64,000 nucleotides of DNA from assembly GCF_003993795.1 (NCBI RefSeq), contig NZ_RWKV01000008.1, forward strand, positions 1,426,001 to 1,490,000, written 5' to 3'. The notes beneath the pieces are model-generated. The model was given only the letters and a program-made list of their open reading frames with translations. It ran no database searches and was not told the DNA's origin. Positions 55,589 through 64,000 of this stretch are shown here, in pieces; positions within the stretch are counted from its first letter, which is position 1; every line of letters starts with the position of its first letter. The DNA comes from Aquabacter cavernae. Its GTDB lineage: Bacteria > Pseudomonadota > Alphaproteobacteria > Rhizobiales > Xanthobacteraceae. Both the position numbers and the translations under genes were made by a program.

Positions 55589-56313
55589 GCCCGCACCGCG
55601 CCGATGAGGAATTCCCGGTTTCCATCCCCGCCCTCAATGGGCGAGGGAATGAGCCCCGCGACACGCCAGCCGAGATCGGCCACCACCTGGGAGATGCGAT
55701 CGCAGACCTCGTCATGAACCGCCGCGTCGCGGACGATGCCCTTCTTCACCCGAGCGGGGCCGGCCTCGAACTGCGGCTTGATGAGCGCCGCGAGGCGCGC
55801 GCCTTCCCCTGCAAGGGCGAGCGCCGCCGGGAGAACCAAAGCGAGGGAAATGAAACTCACGTCGGACACCACCAAATCCACCGGCTCGGGCACCTGGGCG
55901 CGGGAAAGCGCGCGTGCGTCGAGCCCCTCGAAAAGCTGAACCTCGGGCCGCGCGCGCAGGCTGTGATGGAATTGCTCGCGCCCCACATCCACCGCATAGA
56001 CACGCCGCGCACCGCGCCGCAGCAGCACATCGGTGAAGCCACCCGTGGAGGCGCCCACATCCAGCGCCACGGCCCCGGCCGGATCGAAGCCGAATGCATC
56101 GAGCGCGGCGGCGAGCTTCAGCCCGCCGCGCGAGACGAAGGGATGGGCTTCGCTGGCCGCCAATGCGGCCTCGCAGTCCACCTCGTCCGACGGGCGTGTC
56201 ACCGGAACGCCGTCCGCCTGGACGAGACCGGCACGCACCGCCGCCTGCGCCCGGGCGCGGCTCTCGAACAGGCCGCGCGCGACCAGCAGCTTGTCGATGC
56301 GCTCGCGCGCCAT
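55585..56313 (-). CDS. tlyA: TlyA family rRNA methyltransferase
   Basis: 242 residues from ATG 56313 (AGGTGA upstream; GTG 56322 possible). S4 RNA-binding domain at about 1-65 (RIDKLLVARGLFESRARAQA), then FtsJ-like methyltransferase (LDVGASTGGFTDVLL, DLVVSDVSFIS). It adds 2'-O-methyl groups to rRNA. In Rhizobiales it normally follows dxs directly; here 1.8 kb with two forward genes and repeats intervene. Confidence 0.93.
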   Translation of the reverse strand: MARERIDKLLVARGLFESRARAQAAVRAGLVQADGVPVTRPSDEVDCEAALAASEAHPFVSRGGLKLAAALDAFGFDPAGAVALDVGASTGGFTDVLLRRGARRVYAVDVGREQFHHSLRARPEVQLFEGLDARALSRAQVPEPVDLVVSDVSFISLALVLPAALALAGEGARLAALIKPQFEAGPARVKKGIVRDAAVHDEVCDRISQVVADLGWRVAGLIPSPIEGGDGNREFLIGAVRA

Positions 56314-56376
56314 TTCATTCACCTGTTCCGGCGGCCCGGCCCTGCGCCGTCACCGTGTTGCCAAGGTGTTCTTCCT

Positions 56377-56655
56377 AGAGTGCGATCGATCCTGAGGGAA
56401 GCGCAGCGCGCTTCCCTCAGGATCGTGAATCGCTCTCTCGCTTAAGGTTCGGAGACTGATTCACCGATCAGGTTGCATCAACCTGATCGGATCAGGCTCC
56501 AGAGTGCGATCGATCCTGAGGGAAGCGCAGCGCGCTTCCCTCAGGATCGTGAATCGCTCTCTCGCTTAAAGTTTGGAGACTGATTCACCGATCAGGTTGC
56601 ATCAACCTGATCGGATCAGGCTCCAGAGTGCGATCGATCCTGAGGGAAGCGCGCT
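56377..56655. repeat. 124-bp tandem repeat, 2.2 copies, with nested palindromes
   Basis: Full copies at 56377-56500 and 56501-56624 differ at only two positions; a third breaks off near 56653. Each unit has hairpin GATCCTGAGGGAAGCGC/GCGCTTCCCTCAGGATC and hairpin CCGATCAGGTTG/CAACCTGATCGG. It lies in the 522-base gap upstream of tlyA. The remaining 56656-56835 should hold the promoter of the next gene; nothing else is seen. Confidence 0.95.
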
Positions 56656-56835
56656 GCGGACTGATCGGGTCGGGACGACGGCTCGTAAACCAATGTTGCG
56701 GGACAGGCTGTGCGGGGGGCACCCTCATGCGTCATGTTGCCCGGCCGACAAAACTCGCCAGAACCCTTCCGGGGCAATCGCGGTTATGACCACCGCGACG
56801 GCCCCCGTCGCCCAGAGACCTTGACCGGAGTTTGC

Positions 56836-57372
56836 ATGCGCTTCGTCCCCGCATTTTTCGCCGCGCTGCTGGTGGCCATGTGCGCCACCCTTCCCGCAGC
56901 CGCTGCGACCCCCGCCAAGCCAAAGCCGGCCAAGCCCACTCCCGATCCGCGCATCTGGACCATGGTCAAGGGTGAGGACACCTTCGTCCTGCGCTTCAGC
57001 CTTCAGCGTGACCCCGATCCCGATTTCGCCGCCATCTGCCAGCCGGGAGCCCAACTCCTTCAGATCGCCGCTGAAATCGACGGGCGGCCCTTCTCCTCCG
57101 GAGAGGGCGTGCCGGTGACGCTGACCGCCGGCAAGCGTCGCCTGGAACTGGCCGCGACGGCCTTTCTCGGCGGCGGCGACGGAAAGATGGTAGTGGAGGC
57201 AGCCGTGGCGCTCGACCCGCGCATCTTCGACCTGTTCGAGAGCGGGGACACGCTGACGCTGCGCATTCCGCCCTCAGCGCCCAAGGCGAAGGCGCTCGTC
57301 CTCACCTATCCGCTGGCCGGCGCCCGAGCCCGCCTCGCGGACTTCCAGCGCGCCTGTCTCTCGCGGCGCTAA
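56836..57372 (+). CDS. Secreted protein, first of a diverged pair
   Basis: 178 residues from ATG 56836. Signal peptide ends near AAAATP, followed by a Lys/Pro linker. The mature domain runs from WTMVKGEDTFVLRFSL to FQRACLSRR, with Cys near each end (AICQPG and RACLS). Layout and spacing match the next gene. No family recognised. Confidence 0.75.
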   Translation: MRFVPAFFAALLVAMCATLPAAAATPAKPKPAKPTPDPRIWTMVKGEDTFVLRFSLQRDPDPDFAAICQPGAQLLQIAAEIDGRPFSSGEGVPVTLTAGKRRLELAATAFLGGGDGKMVVEAAVALDPRIFDLFESGDTLTLRIPPSAPKAKALVLTYPLAGARARLADFQRACLSRR

Positions 57373-57446
57373 CCAAACCAATCGGTCGGGCTTTTGATTT
57401 CCCGGCGAGGGTTTATGATCCCCGCCGCATACTTTGGGGTTGTTCC

Positions 57447-57905
57447 ATGAAACGCGCGGTTCTCGCAGTTACGCTCCTCGCGGTCTCGGCCGGCACGGCA
57501 TTCGCGCAGGTCAAGATGACCTGGGATGCCTCGGAGACCGACAACGGTGCCGTTCTCACCTTCGGCGTTCCCGAGACGGACAATTCCGTCCTGTCCTTCG
57601 TGTGCAACAAGGGCAACGCCAACGTCCTGATCAGCTCCCATGTGGGCTCCAAGGGACTGAAGGCGGACGAAGCTGCCCGCATCATCCTGACCACCGGCAA
57701 GGTGAAGAAGGAATTTCCGGGCAAGGCGGTCGCCAATACGGAATCCTCCTCCATCGACGTGGAAGGCGGCGGCAAGCTGGCCGACCTCAAGGCCGTGCTG
57801 ACGGCCGGCAAGGCCATGTCCCTGGAAGTGAAGGGCGTGAAGCAGCAGGTGAGCCTGGACGGCGCGCCCGACGCCTACGCCCAGTTCGAAGCCGCCTGCC
57901 AGTAA
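57447..57905 (+). CDS. Secreted protein, second of a diverged pair
   Basis: 152 residues with a signal ending at AFAQV. As in the preceding protein: FVCNKGN near the start of the domain, IILTTGKVKKEF matching TLTAGKRRLEL, a short helix LADLKAVLTAGKAMSLEV, and Cys three residues from the end (EAACQ). The two are probably distant tandem duplicates. Function unknown. Confidence 0.75.
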   Translation: MKRAVLAVTLLAVSAGTAFAQVKMTWDASETDNGAVLTFGVPETDNSVLSFVCNKGNANVLISSHVGSKGLKADEAARIILTTGKVKKEFPGKAVANTESSSIDVEGGGKLADLKAVLTAGKAMSLEVKGVKQQVSLDGAPDAYAQFEAACQ

Positions 57906-57954
57906 GGCCCGGCTCGACACTCAGGCGGTCTGAACGGCTCTTTTCAACAAGGTG

Positions 57955-58080
57955 GCGTCATGGCCGGGATTGTCCCGGCCATCCTCTGAACTCCGTTGGG
58001 TGCCCGCTCGACGCAGAGGCGTGGATGCCCGGGCCTGACGCCCTCAAGAGGCGCGAAGCCTCCCAGCGATCTGAATAGCA
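57955..58080. repeat. Intergenic repeat, family B (diverged)
   Basis: Contains catggccgggattgtcccgg, gacgcagaggcgtggatgcc and a closing cagcgatctgaat, related to 48186-48345. It lies between convergent genes and leaves little room for a terminator. Confidence 0.65.
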
Positions 58081-58087
58081 AGCGACT

Positions 58088-60010
58088 CTAGGCGCGGCGG
58101 GAGAGAGACGCGCGCGCCTCGGACACGCCCAGCAGCGACAGCGCCTTGGCGGCGATGGCGGCGGCATCAAGGCCGGCCAGGGTCATCTGGTGGGCCGGGG
58201 TCTCGTGGTCGATATAAATGTCCGGCAGCACCATGGAGCGGAGCTTCAGCCCGCGATCCAGCGCCCCGGCATCGCTCAGCATCTGCATCACCTGGCTGCC
58301 GAAGCCGCCCACCGAGCCTTCTTCCACCGTGATGAGGGCGGGATGGGCGCGGGCGAGCCGCAGGATCAGGTCGCTGTCGATGGGCTTGGCGAAGCGGGCA
58401 TCCACCACGGTGGCGGAAAAGCCCAGGCTCTCCAGGCGCTCGGCCGCCTCAAGGCAGGCGGCGAGCCGCGTGCCGAGCGCCACAAGCGCCACGTCATTGC
58501 CCTCCCGCACCACCCGGCCGCGGCCGATGGGCAGGATCTCGCCTTTCACCGGACGCTCCACGCCAACGCCCTCCCCACGGGGGAAGCGGAAGGCGATGGG
58601 GCCTTCATCGAACGCCACGGCGGTGGCAATCATGTGGGTCAGCTCCGCCTCGTCGGACGGGGCCATGATGGTGAAGCCCGGCAGGCAGGCCAGGAACGAG
58701 ATGTCGTAGGCGCCCGCATGGGTGGCGCCGTCCGCCCCCACGAGGCCCGCCCGATCGATGGCGAAGCGCACGGGCAGGCCCTGGAGCGCCACGTCGTGCA
58801 CCAGCTGGTCGTAGCCACGCTGGAGGAAGGTGGAATAGAGCGCGCAGAACGGCTTGTAGCCTTCCGTCGCGAGGCCCGCCGCGAAGGTGACGGCGTGCTG
58901 CTCCGCGATGCCCACATCGAAGGTGCGCTCGGGAAAGGCCTGCCCGAACAGATCGAGCCCCGTGCCGGAGGGCATGGCGGCGGTGATGGCCACCACCTTC
59001 TCGTCCTGCCGCGCCTCCGCGATCAGGCTCTCGGCGAAAACGCGGGTATAGGAGGGGGCATTGGACTTGGGCTTGAGCTGCGTGCCCGTCGTGACGTCGA
59101 ACTTCACGACGCCATGATACTTGTCGGCCGAGCGCTCGGCGGGCGCGTAGCCCTTGCCCTTCTGGGTCACCACATGGACCAGGATGGGGCCTGCCTTGGC
59201 ATCGCGCACATTGCGCAGCACCGGCAGCAGGTGCTCCAGATTATGGCCGTCGATGGGGCCTACATAATAGAAGCCCATCTCCTCGAACAGCGTGCCGCCG
59301 GTCCAGAAGCCGCGCGCGAACTCCTCGGCCCGCTGGGCGCCGCGCTCCACGAACTTCGGCATGCGGCGGGAGAGCTGCTTGCCCAGCTCCCGCAGCGAGA
59401 GATAGGTGCGCCCGGAAATGAGCCGGGCCAGATAGGCAGACATGGCCCCGGTGGGCGGGGCAATGGACATGTCGTTGTCGTTCAGGATGACGATCAGCCG
59501 GCTGTCCATGGCGCCGGCATTGTTCATGGCCTCATAGGCCATGCCCGCCGACATGGCGCCGTCGCCGATGACCGCCACCACGTTCCGGTCCTGCCCCGAA
59601 AGGTCCCGCGCCACCGCCATGCCGAGCCCGGCGGAGATGGAGGTGGAGGAATGGGCGGCGCCGAACGGGTCATATTCGCTCTCCGCGCGGCGCGTGAAGC
59701 CGGACAGGCCGCCGCCCTGGCGCAGGGTGCGGATGCGGTCGCGGCGTCCGGTGAGAATCTTGTGCGGATAGGCCTGGTGGCCCACGTCCCAGATGAGACG
59801 GTCATGGGGCGTGTTGAAGACGTGGTGCAGCGCCACCGTCAGCTCGACCACGCCGAGGCCCGCGCCGAGATGACCACCGGTCACGGAAACCGCGTCGATG
59901 GTCTCGGTCCGCAGTTCGTCGGCGAGTTGCTGGAGCTTCTCATCCGGGAGCGCCCGCAGATCGCCGGGGGATGCCACCGTATCGAGAAGCGGGGTCCTGG
60001 AAACCGTCAC
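58088..60010 (-). CDS. dxs: 1-deoxy-D-xylulose-5-phosphate synthase
   Basis: 640 residues, GTG start with GGAG upstream. Thiamine diphosphate motif [18 protein letters not shown] to NDNDMSI, His-rich GHLGAGLG and [13 protein letters not shown], transketolase C-domain with [15 protein letters not shown]. It makes DXP from pyruvate and glyceraldehyde-3-phosphate, the first step of the MEP isoprenoid pathway. Upstream there is no xseB, the frequent neighbour. Confidence 0.97.
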   Translation of the reverse strand: MTVSRTPLLDTVASPGDLRALPDEKLQQLADELRTETIDAVSVTGGHLGAGLGVVELTVALHHVFNTPHDRLIWDVGHQAYPHKILTGRRDRIRTLRQGGGLSGFTRRAESEYDPFGAAHSSTSISAGLGMAVARDLSGQDRNVVAVIGDGAMSAGMAYEAMNNAGAMDSRLIVILNDNDMSIAPPTGAMSAYLARLISGRTYLSLRELGKQLSRRMPKFVERGAQRAEEFARGFWTGGTLFEEMGFYYVGPIDGHNLEHLLPVLRNVRDAKAGPILVHVVTQKGKGYAPAERSADKYHGVVKFDVTTGTQLKPKSNAPSYTRVFAESLIAEARQDEKVVAITAAMPSGTGLDLFGQAFPERTFDVGIAEQHAVTFAAGLATEGYKPFCALYSTFLQRGYDQLVHDVALQGLPVRFAIDRAGLVGADGATHAGAYDISFLACLPGFTIMAPSDEAELTHMIATAVAFDEGPIAFRFPRGEGVGVERPVKGEILPIGRGRVVREGNDVALVALGTRLAACLEAAERLESLGFSATVVDARFAKPIDSDLILRLARAHPALITVEEGSVGGFGSQVMQMLSDAGALDRGLKLRSMVLPDIYIDHETPAHQMTLAGLDAAAIAAKALSLLGVSEARASLSRRA

Positions 60011-60193
60011 GAAACACTCCGCCTGTCAGCCACCGGGCGCCCGGTGCCGGTCCGAGGGACGGGCCGGCTGCGCCTCGCATGCTGCTGACATTCGACGCTT
60101 ACACGCCGGAGGGGGTTCGCGCAACGTGAGAGCGGCCAGCCCTGTGATGCGTCCGGATCAGGGCCATGTGATGGCCGTGGCGCCGGTCTTTCC

Positions 60194-61057
60194 TCATCCA
60201 TCCCGCTCAAGAGAATCGAAAATCCCCCGCAGCTTTCCCGCGCGGATCATGAAGCGGTGGGTATCGAAGCTGAGCGCCGCCAGGAGGCAGCCGCCGATCA
60301 GCTTGGCGGCGTCCGCCGCAACGGGCACGGGGCGGGCATATTTGCGGCGCAGATAGCGCTCCGACTGCTTCTTCAGCCGGTTGATGGCGAAGGTGCGCGA
60401 CAGGCTCGGCGTGGAGGACTTGCCGCCCCCATGGCGCACCCGCGCCGCGCCGATCACGGTGATGGGCAGGCGACGCTCCAGGGCCCGGAGCGCGAGGTCG
60501 TCATCCTCGTGATAGAGGAAGATCCTCTCATCGAACCCGCCCATCTCCAGGAACAGGTCCCGCGCCGCGAGGAAGGCCGCGCCATGGACGAAACGGGTGC
60601 AGTAATCCCCCGCAATTTCCTCCCCCTTCAGACGCCGTCCGCGCGGGACGGGCTGGAAGATGGAGCCCTCCTTGCGCATGAGGCGCCCGTTCTCCCCCAC
60701 GATGGAGGGCATGAAGAGGCCGGGGCCATAGGCACGCTCGGCCGCCAGCAGCGCCTCGATGGCGCCGGTCTCCAGTTCCGCATCGGGATTGAGAAACAGG
60801 ACGAAGTGCCCGGAGGACGTCTTGGCGCCCGCATTGCAGGCGGTGCCGAAGCCCATGTTGCGGGGCATGGCCACAAGCCGCGCCGGTCGCGCCAGATGAT
60901 CCATGAAGGCGGTGCCTTCGGGGCTGGCATTATCGACGATGACCACTTCGGCGCCCGCCGGCACCGAGGCCACGGCCCGGCCGATGACCGCGCCGCTGTC
61001 ATAGGTGACGAACACCACCGAGACGCTCTCAAGGCCCTGCACGCGCGTTCCTTTCAT
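60194..61057 (-). CDS. Glycosyltransferase family 2 (rhamnosyltransferase-like)
   Basis: 287 residues from ATG 61057. GT-A fold: SVVFVTYDSG, VVIVDNASPEGT, NMGFGTACNAGA, and the metal-binding FLNPDAELE. The YHEDDDLALRAL motif holds a likely base. Similar enzymes add sugars to surface polysaccharides. No other glycan genes lie near. It diverges from the membrane hydrolase gene. Confidence 0.9.
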   Translation of the reverse strand: MKGTRVQGLESVSVVFVTYDSGAVIGRAVASVPAGAEVVIVDNASPEGTAFMDHLARPARLVAMPRNMGFGTACNAGAKTSSGHFVLFLNPDAELETGAIEALLAAERAYGPGLFMPSIVGENGRLMRKEGSIFQPVPRGRRLKGEEIAGDYCTRFVHGAAFLAARDLFLEMGGFDERIFLYHEDDDLALRALERRLPITVIGAARVRHGGGKSSTPSLSRTFAINRLKKQSERYLRRKYARPVPVAADAAKLIGGCLLAALSFDTHRFMIRAGKLRGIFDSLERDG

Positions 61058-61149
61058 TCGCCCGCGAGGGATAGCACCGTGGCCGTGCCCCGCAAACCGG
61101 CGGGTAGGCCTTTCATCGCGGCCCCTCCTCCGGTAGAACCCTGCCCACC

Positions 61150-62388
61150 ATGCCGCTGCGCGATCCCGCACCGACGCTTCGCCGCCACTTCTTCTTCGTG
61201 GCGGGCTTCGATCCCATGGATGCGGATGGCCACCACCGCATCTTCCATCGGGAGATGGCGCGCTTTTCGTCCGTCTGGAACGTGACCGTCGAGGCCGATT
61301 CCGCGCCGCGCCCCACCGCCACCGGCGCCCTCTGGGATGCGCGCGCGCAAGGCCAGGGCTGGACCTCGCAGGCGCGGGTGGAGCTTCTGTGCTGGGACGA
61401 CCTGGTGCGCGAGGAGATGGGTCGCAGCCGCCTGTCCCATATCTGGGGTGGGATCCGGGCCATCGGGGACATGATCTCCACCGGCACCATCGTCCGCTAT
61501 TTCCGGTTCAGCCACCGCTACGGCATCTTCTTCCTCCTCACCTATGTGGCGCTCCTCGCCATTCTCGCCGTGTCGGGCGGGGCGGGCTGGCTGGCCTATG
61601 GCCTCGCCTCCGGCCTCGGGCCGCTGGCCGCCGCCCTGCTGGCGCTCGCCGTGGGCGCTGCCTGCTTCTTCGGCGCCATGGCCACGTTCGGCGCCCGCAT
61701 GCGATTGAAACAATCGCTGGATCTTGCGGAATTCTCCGTGGACTTCGTCCGGGGGCGCCATCCGGCCATCAATGCGCGCATGGACGCCCTCGCCGACCGC
61801 CTGCTGGAGGTGGTGGACGAAGGCGGCGTGGACGAGATCGTGATCGCCGGGCACAGCCTCGGTGCCATGCATGCGGTGAGCCTGCTGGCCCGCGCGCTGG
61901 AGAAGGATCCGGATTTTCCCCAGCGCGCCACGGTGCGCCTGCTCACCGTGGGCAACACCTCGGCCAAGTTCGCGCTGCACCCCGCCGGGGGCTGGCTGCG
62001 CGAGGCCGGAGAAAAGGTGTTCGAGGCGCGCGACATCTATTGGGCGGAATTCCAGGCGCGGGACGACCTCGTCAGCTTCTACAAGGTCAATCCCGTGACC
62101 CTACGCCATGCGGGCAATTCCAACGGGATGCTGCGGCCCTTCGTGCGACAGGTGACCATCCGCGAGATGATGACACCCGCCACTTTCGCCCGCTATCGCC
62201 TGGACCTCATGCGGCTGCACTGCCAGTTCTTCCTCGCCAATGACCGGCGCGCCGCCTACGACTTCTACGCCTTCATCTTCGCCCCGGTATCGTTCGATGC
62301 CGTGGTCCATGAAATCCAGGGGCCGCTTGAGATCCTCGATCCGGACGGTGCCATCATTCCCTTGGAGCACCGGGGCTCGGCCGCATGA
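61150..62388 (+). CDS. Membrane-embedded alpha/beta hydrolase-like protein
   Basis: 412 residues. N-terminal domain with FFFVAGFDPMDADGHHRIF, two membrane helices (about 122-180, YGIFFLLTYVALLAILAV and the next), then a lipase-like nucleophile elbow IAGHSLGAMHA and a later SFYKVNPVT and FYAFIFAPVSFD. It could be a lipid or ester hydrolase at the inner membrane. The following methyltransferase gene overlaps by 4 bases, so a joint role is likely. Confidence 0.78.
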   Translation: MPLRDPAPTLRRHFFFVAGFDPMDADGHHRIFHREMARFSSVWNVTVEADSAPRPTATGALWDARAQGQGWTSQARVELLCWDDLVREEMGRSRLSHIWGGIRAIGDMISTGTIVRYFRFSHRYGIFFLLTYVALLAILAVSGGAGWLAYGLASGLGPLAAALLALAVGAACFFGAMATFGARMRLKQSLDLAEFSVDFVRGRHPAINARMDALADRLLEVVDEGGVDEIVIAGHSLGAMHAVSLLARALEKDPDFPQRATVRLLTVGNTSAKFALHPAGGWLREAGEKVFEARDIYWAEFQARDDLVSFYKVNPVTLRHAGNSNGMLRPFVRQVTIREMMTPATFARYRLDLMRLHCQFFLANDRRAAYDFYAFIFAPVSFDAVVHEIQGPLEILDPDGAIIPLEHRGSAA

Positions 62389-62975
62389 CCCTCCTGACCT
62401 TCGCAAAGCTCGCCTGGACCCTCGGCGTCGTCGCCTGGTTCGTCCTGCGCCTTCCCTTCCAGCGCAAGGCGCGCCGCGCGGGCGTGGCGGATGCGCGGCG
62501 CCGGAACCTACGGGAAATGGTGCTGCTGACCATCTCCACCTGCGGTCTCGGCGTGGTGCCCGCCATCTATGCCTCCAGTGGCTTTCCCGCTTCCCTCTCC
62601 TATGCCCCCTCCCCCCTCCAGGTGGGCGCGGGCGTGGTGGTCTTCCTGGCGGCGCTCTGGCTGTTCTGGCGCACCCATTCGGACCTCGGGCGCAACTGGT
62701 CGGTGACGCTGGAGCTGCGCGAATCCCACAAGCTGATCACCACCGGCGTCTACAGCCGGGTGCGGCACCCCATGTATTCCGCCTTCTTCCTCTGGGCGCT
62801 CGCACAGGCCCTGCTGCTGCCCAATCTGGTGGCCGGGCTCTCGGGCTTCGTGGGCTTCGGCATCCTCTACTTTTTCCGGGTGGGAGAGGAGGAAGCCATG
62901 ATGCGCGAAGCGTTCGGCGCCGAATATGACGCCTATTGCGCGCGCACGAAGCGCGTCATCCCCTTCATCTGCTGA
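62385..62975 (+). CDS. ICMT-like membrane methyltransferase
   Basis: 196 residues with five hydrophobic segments. The ICMT/PEMT signature is present: RESHKLITTGVYSRVRHPMYSA, then EEEAMMREAFGAEYDAYCARTKRVIPF. Eukaryotic relatives methylate isoprenylcysteine; bacterial ones act on lipids or unknown substrates. Coupled to the hydrolase upstream by ATGA overlap. Confidence 0.87.
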   Translation: MTLLTFAKLAWTLGVVAWFVLRLPFQRKARRAGVADARRRNLREMVLLTISTCGLGVVPAIYASSGFPASLSYAPSPLQVGAGVVVFLAALWLFWRTHSDLGRNWSVTLELRESHKLITTGVYSRVRHPMYSAFFLWALAQALLLPNLVAGLSGFVGFGILYFFRVGEEEAMMREAFGAEYDAYCARTKRVIPFIC

Positions 62976-63013
62976 GCGCCACGACTCCCGCCGCCCGCTC
63001 CGTAGGCACGAGG

Positions 63014-63360
63014 CCGGAACGAACCGGCATCTTTTGCCCGTCCGTGATTCGGAGCCGGTTCGTTCGCGCCCTGTGCTGTCTTCGCCTCCGCTATGTCCCG
63101 GTTCGGCACAGGCTGCACGGTCATGACGAGAGAGGATGATCACGCCGGAACGAACCGGGAAGCGGTCACGATCCGCGATTCGGAGCCGGTTTGTTCCCGG
63201 CCCGTGCCGAAGCTCCGCGTCTCCCGTCCCGATCCGGGACAGCCCGTCCGCGCCCGTGCCCAGAGGGCTCAGAGGCCGATCGACAGGCGAAAGGGTGACC
63301 CGGCCTGAGGAACGAAACGCCACCGGCGTGGAATCGCGATTCGGAACCGGTTCGTTCGCG
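63014..63360. repeat. Cluster of CCGGTTCGTTC repeats in a gene-free stretch
   Basis: Within 62976-63487, where I find no convincing gene. Forward ccggaacgaaccgg occurs at 63014 and 63145; the opposite gattcgga(g/a)ccggttcgttc occurs at 63046, 63177 (one change) and 63338. They form a series of inverted and direct repeats. Confidence 0.85.
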
Positions 63361-63487
63361 GGATGGACCGGCGGGCGCAGAGACGTGTCCCAAGGCGGGA
63401 CGAGGGCATGCCCTGCCTGATCTGGTGCGCCGTGACGCGCGGGCGCTTTCCCGTCGGCGGAACAGAGCCATCCGGACACACGGCAAT

Positions 63488-63513
63488 AAAAAAGCCGGGC
63501 GCGAGGCCCGGCT
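63488..63513 (-). terminator. Terminator of the ATP synthase operon
   Basis: AGCCGGGC/GCCCGGCT stem with a 5-base loop; on the reverse strand six T residues follow. Lies 28 bases after the atpC stop. Confidence 0.93.
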
Positions 63514-63540
63514 GGTCGAAAGCGATGCTGTCCAGAAGGA

Positions 63541-63960
63541 TCAGTGCGACGCGGTGGTCGAGCCCTGGCTGAGCGCGTCGGCCACCTGCTTGAGGTCGGC
63601 CAGCATGACGGTGGCCTTCTGGCGCGCTTCGTCGGTGCGGGCGTCGGCCACGTCCTCTTCCGCGTCCTTGATGAGCTGGCGCAGCTGGGCCGTGTCGATC
63701 TCCTCCACCGGGGTCGCCCGCTCGGCGAGGATGGTGAGGGTCGTGGGGTTCGCCTCGGCGAAGCCGCCGCGCACGAACAAGCGCTTCGCCGTGCCGTCGC
63801 CGCGCACCGTGAGGATGCCGGGGCGCAGGGTCGCGATGAACGGCGCATGGCCGGCGCCCACGGAGAAGTCGCCTTCCGAACCGGGGACATCGACCCAGGT
63901 CACGGGACCGGAGAAGACGAGCCGCTCCGGGGAGACGAGCTCAAAGGTGAAAGTGGCCAT
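63541..63960 (-). CDS. atpC: ATP synthase epsilon subunit
   Basis: 139 residues. The N-terminal beta-sandwich (TFELVSPERLVFSGPVTWVDVPGSEGDF, named by FELVSPERL and VPGSEGDF, then GHAPFIATLRPG) and the C-terminal helical hairpin (TAQLRQLIKDAEEDVADA) are both present. It joins the rotor and can inhibit ATP hydrolysis. It is last in the operon; atpD should lie just beyond the window end. Confidence 0.97.
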   Translation of the reverse strand: MATFTFELVSPERLVFSGPVTWVDVPGSEGDFSVGAGHAPFIATLRPGILTVRGDGTAKRLFVRGGFAEANPTTLTILAERATPVEEIDTAQLRQLIKDAEEDVADARTDEARQKATVMLADLKQVADALSQGSTTASH

Positions 63961-64000
63961 ATGCGTGTCTCCGCTGTCCCCGTGGCGCGGTCAGCCGCGC

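Noticed and set aside
63046-63068. LexA box of the alphaproteobacterial GTTC-N7-GTTC type
   Set aside because: The GTTC words are directly adjacent, not 7 bases apart.
63014-63360. Possible CRISPR array
   Set aside because: Repeats are short, in both orientations and irregularly spaced, and no cas genes are present.

Overview
The window is GC-rich, densely coded DNA from an alphaproteobacterium. The order dxs, tlyA, rlmD, the fused urease gamma/beta subunit beside urtABCDE, the DUF982 and DUF1194 proteins, and gene-transfer-agent type capsid genes all point to the Hyphomicrobiales (Rhizobiales). Xanthobacteraceae is the best guess, but this is inference without a search. One tRNA (Pro, CGG) is present. 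I see no rRNA, CRISPR array, transposase or integrase.

Layout. 1-6.2 kb: the end of a trypsin-like protease gene, then a reverse-strand head module like that of RcGTA (small terminase, TerL, portal, prohead protease, capsid) that stops at a terminator right after the capsid gene. 6.5-9.8 kb: an unknown anchored protein, a short Hsp70 (YegD-like), a small membrane protein and an H1-histone-like anchored protein. 9.8-18.8 kb: a reverse-strand operon for uptake (oppA-type binding protein, two permeases, one double ATPase) and hydrolysis (AtzG/HpxX, AtzE/HpxY, HpxZ) of a ureide or amide, with a GntR regulator. 19-25.6 kb: an orphan Bug-type binding protein, DUF982, a NUDIX protein, a lipoprotein hydrolase, divergent epmA/efp and a receiver-only regulator. 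25.6-36.9 kb: one block urtABCDE-ureD-ureAB-ureC-ureE-ureF-ureG, with a full-consensus sigma-54 promoter before urtA.

37-48 kb: a 25-residue membrane protein, beta-carbonic anhydrase, MgtE, a Nif11-like peptide, a HdeD-peptidase-like fusion with an MFS exporter, a secreted protein, a chemoreceptor, tRNA-Pro, fabI, two secreted paralogues and a histidine phosphatase. 48-64 kb: a CorC/CNNM protein, aroC, a RibBX protein with an N-terminal helix-turn-helix preceded by two matching palindromes, a DUF1194 protein, a DUF4142 protein, rlmD, tlyA, two more secreted paralogues, dxs, a glycosyltransferase, a membrane hydrolase with an ICMT-like methyltransferase, and atpC at the end of the ATP synthase operon.

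Two themes link the genes. The first is nitrogen scavenging: urea uptake and hydrolysis under a sigma-54 promoter, plus a ureide/amide operon that may share this control. The second is repeats. One palindromic family (core ctctcccgcttgcgggggag) occurs about ten times. It sits beside a duplicated portal-gene end, inside the linker of an ABC ATPase in frame, and in several operon gaps. The most novel-looking item is the HTH-RibBX fusion with its paired operator-like sites.
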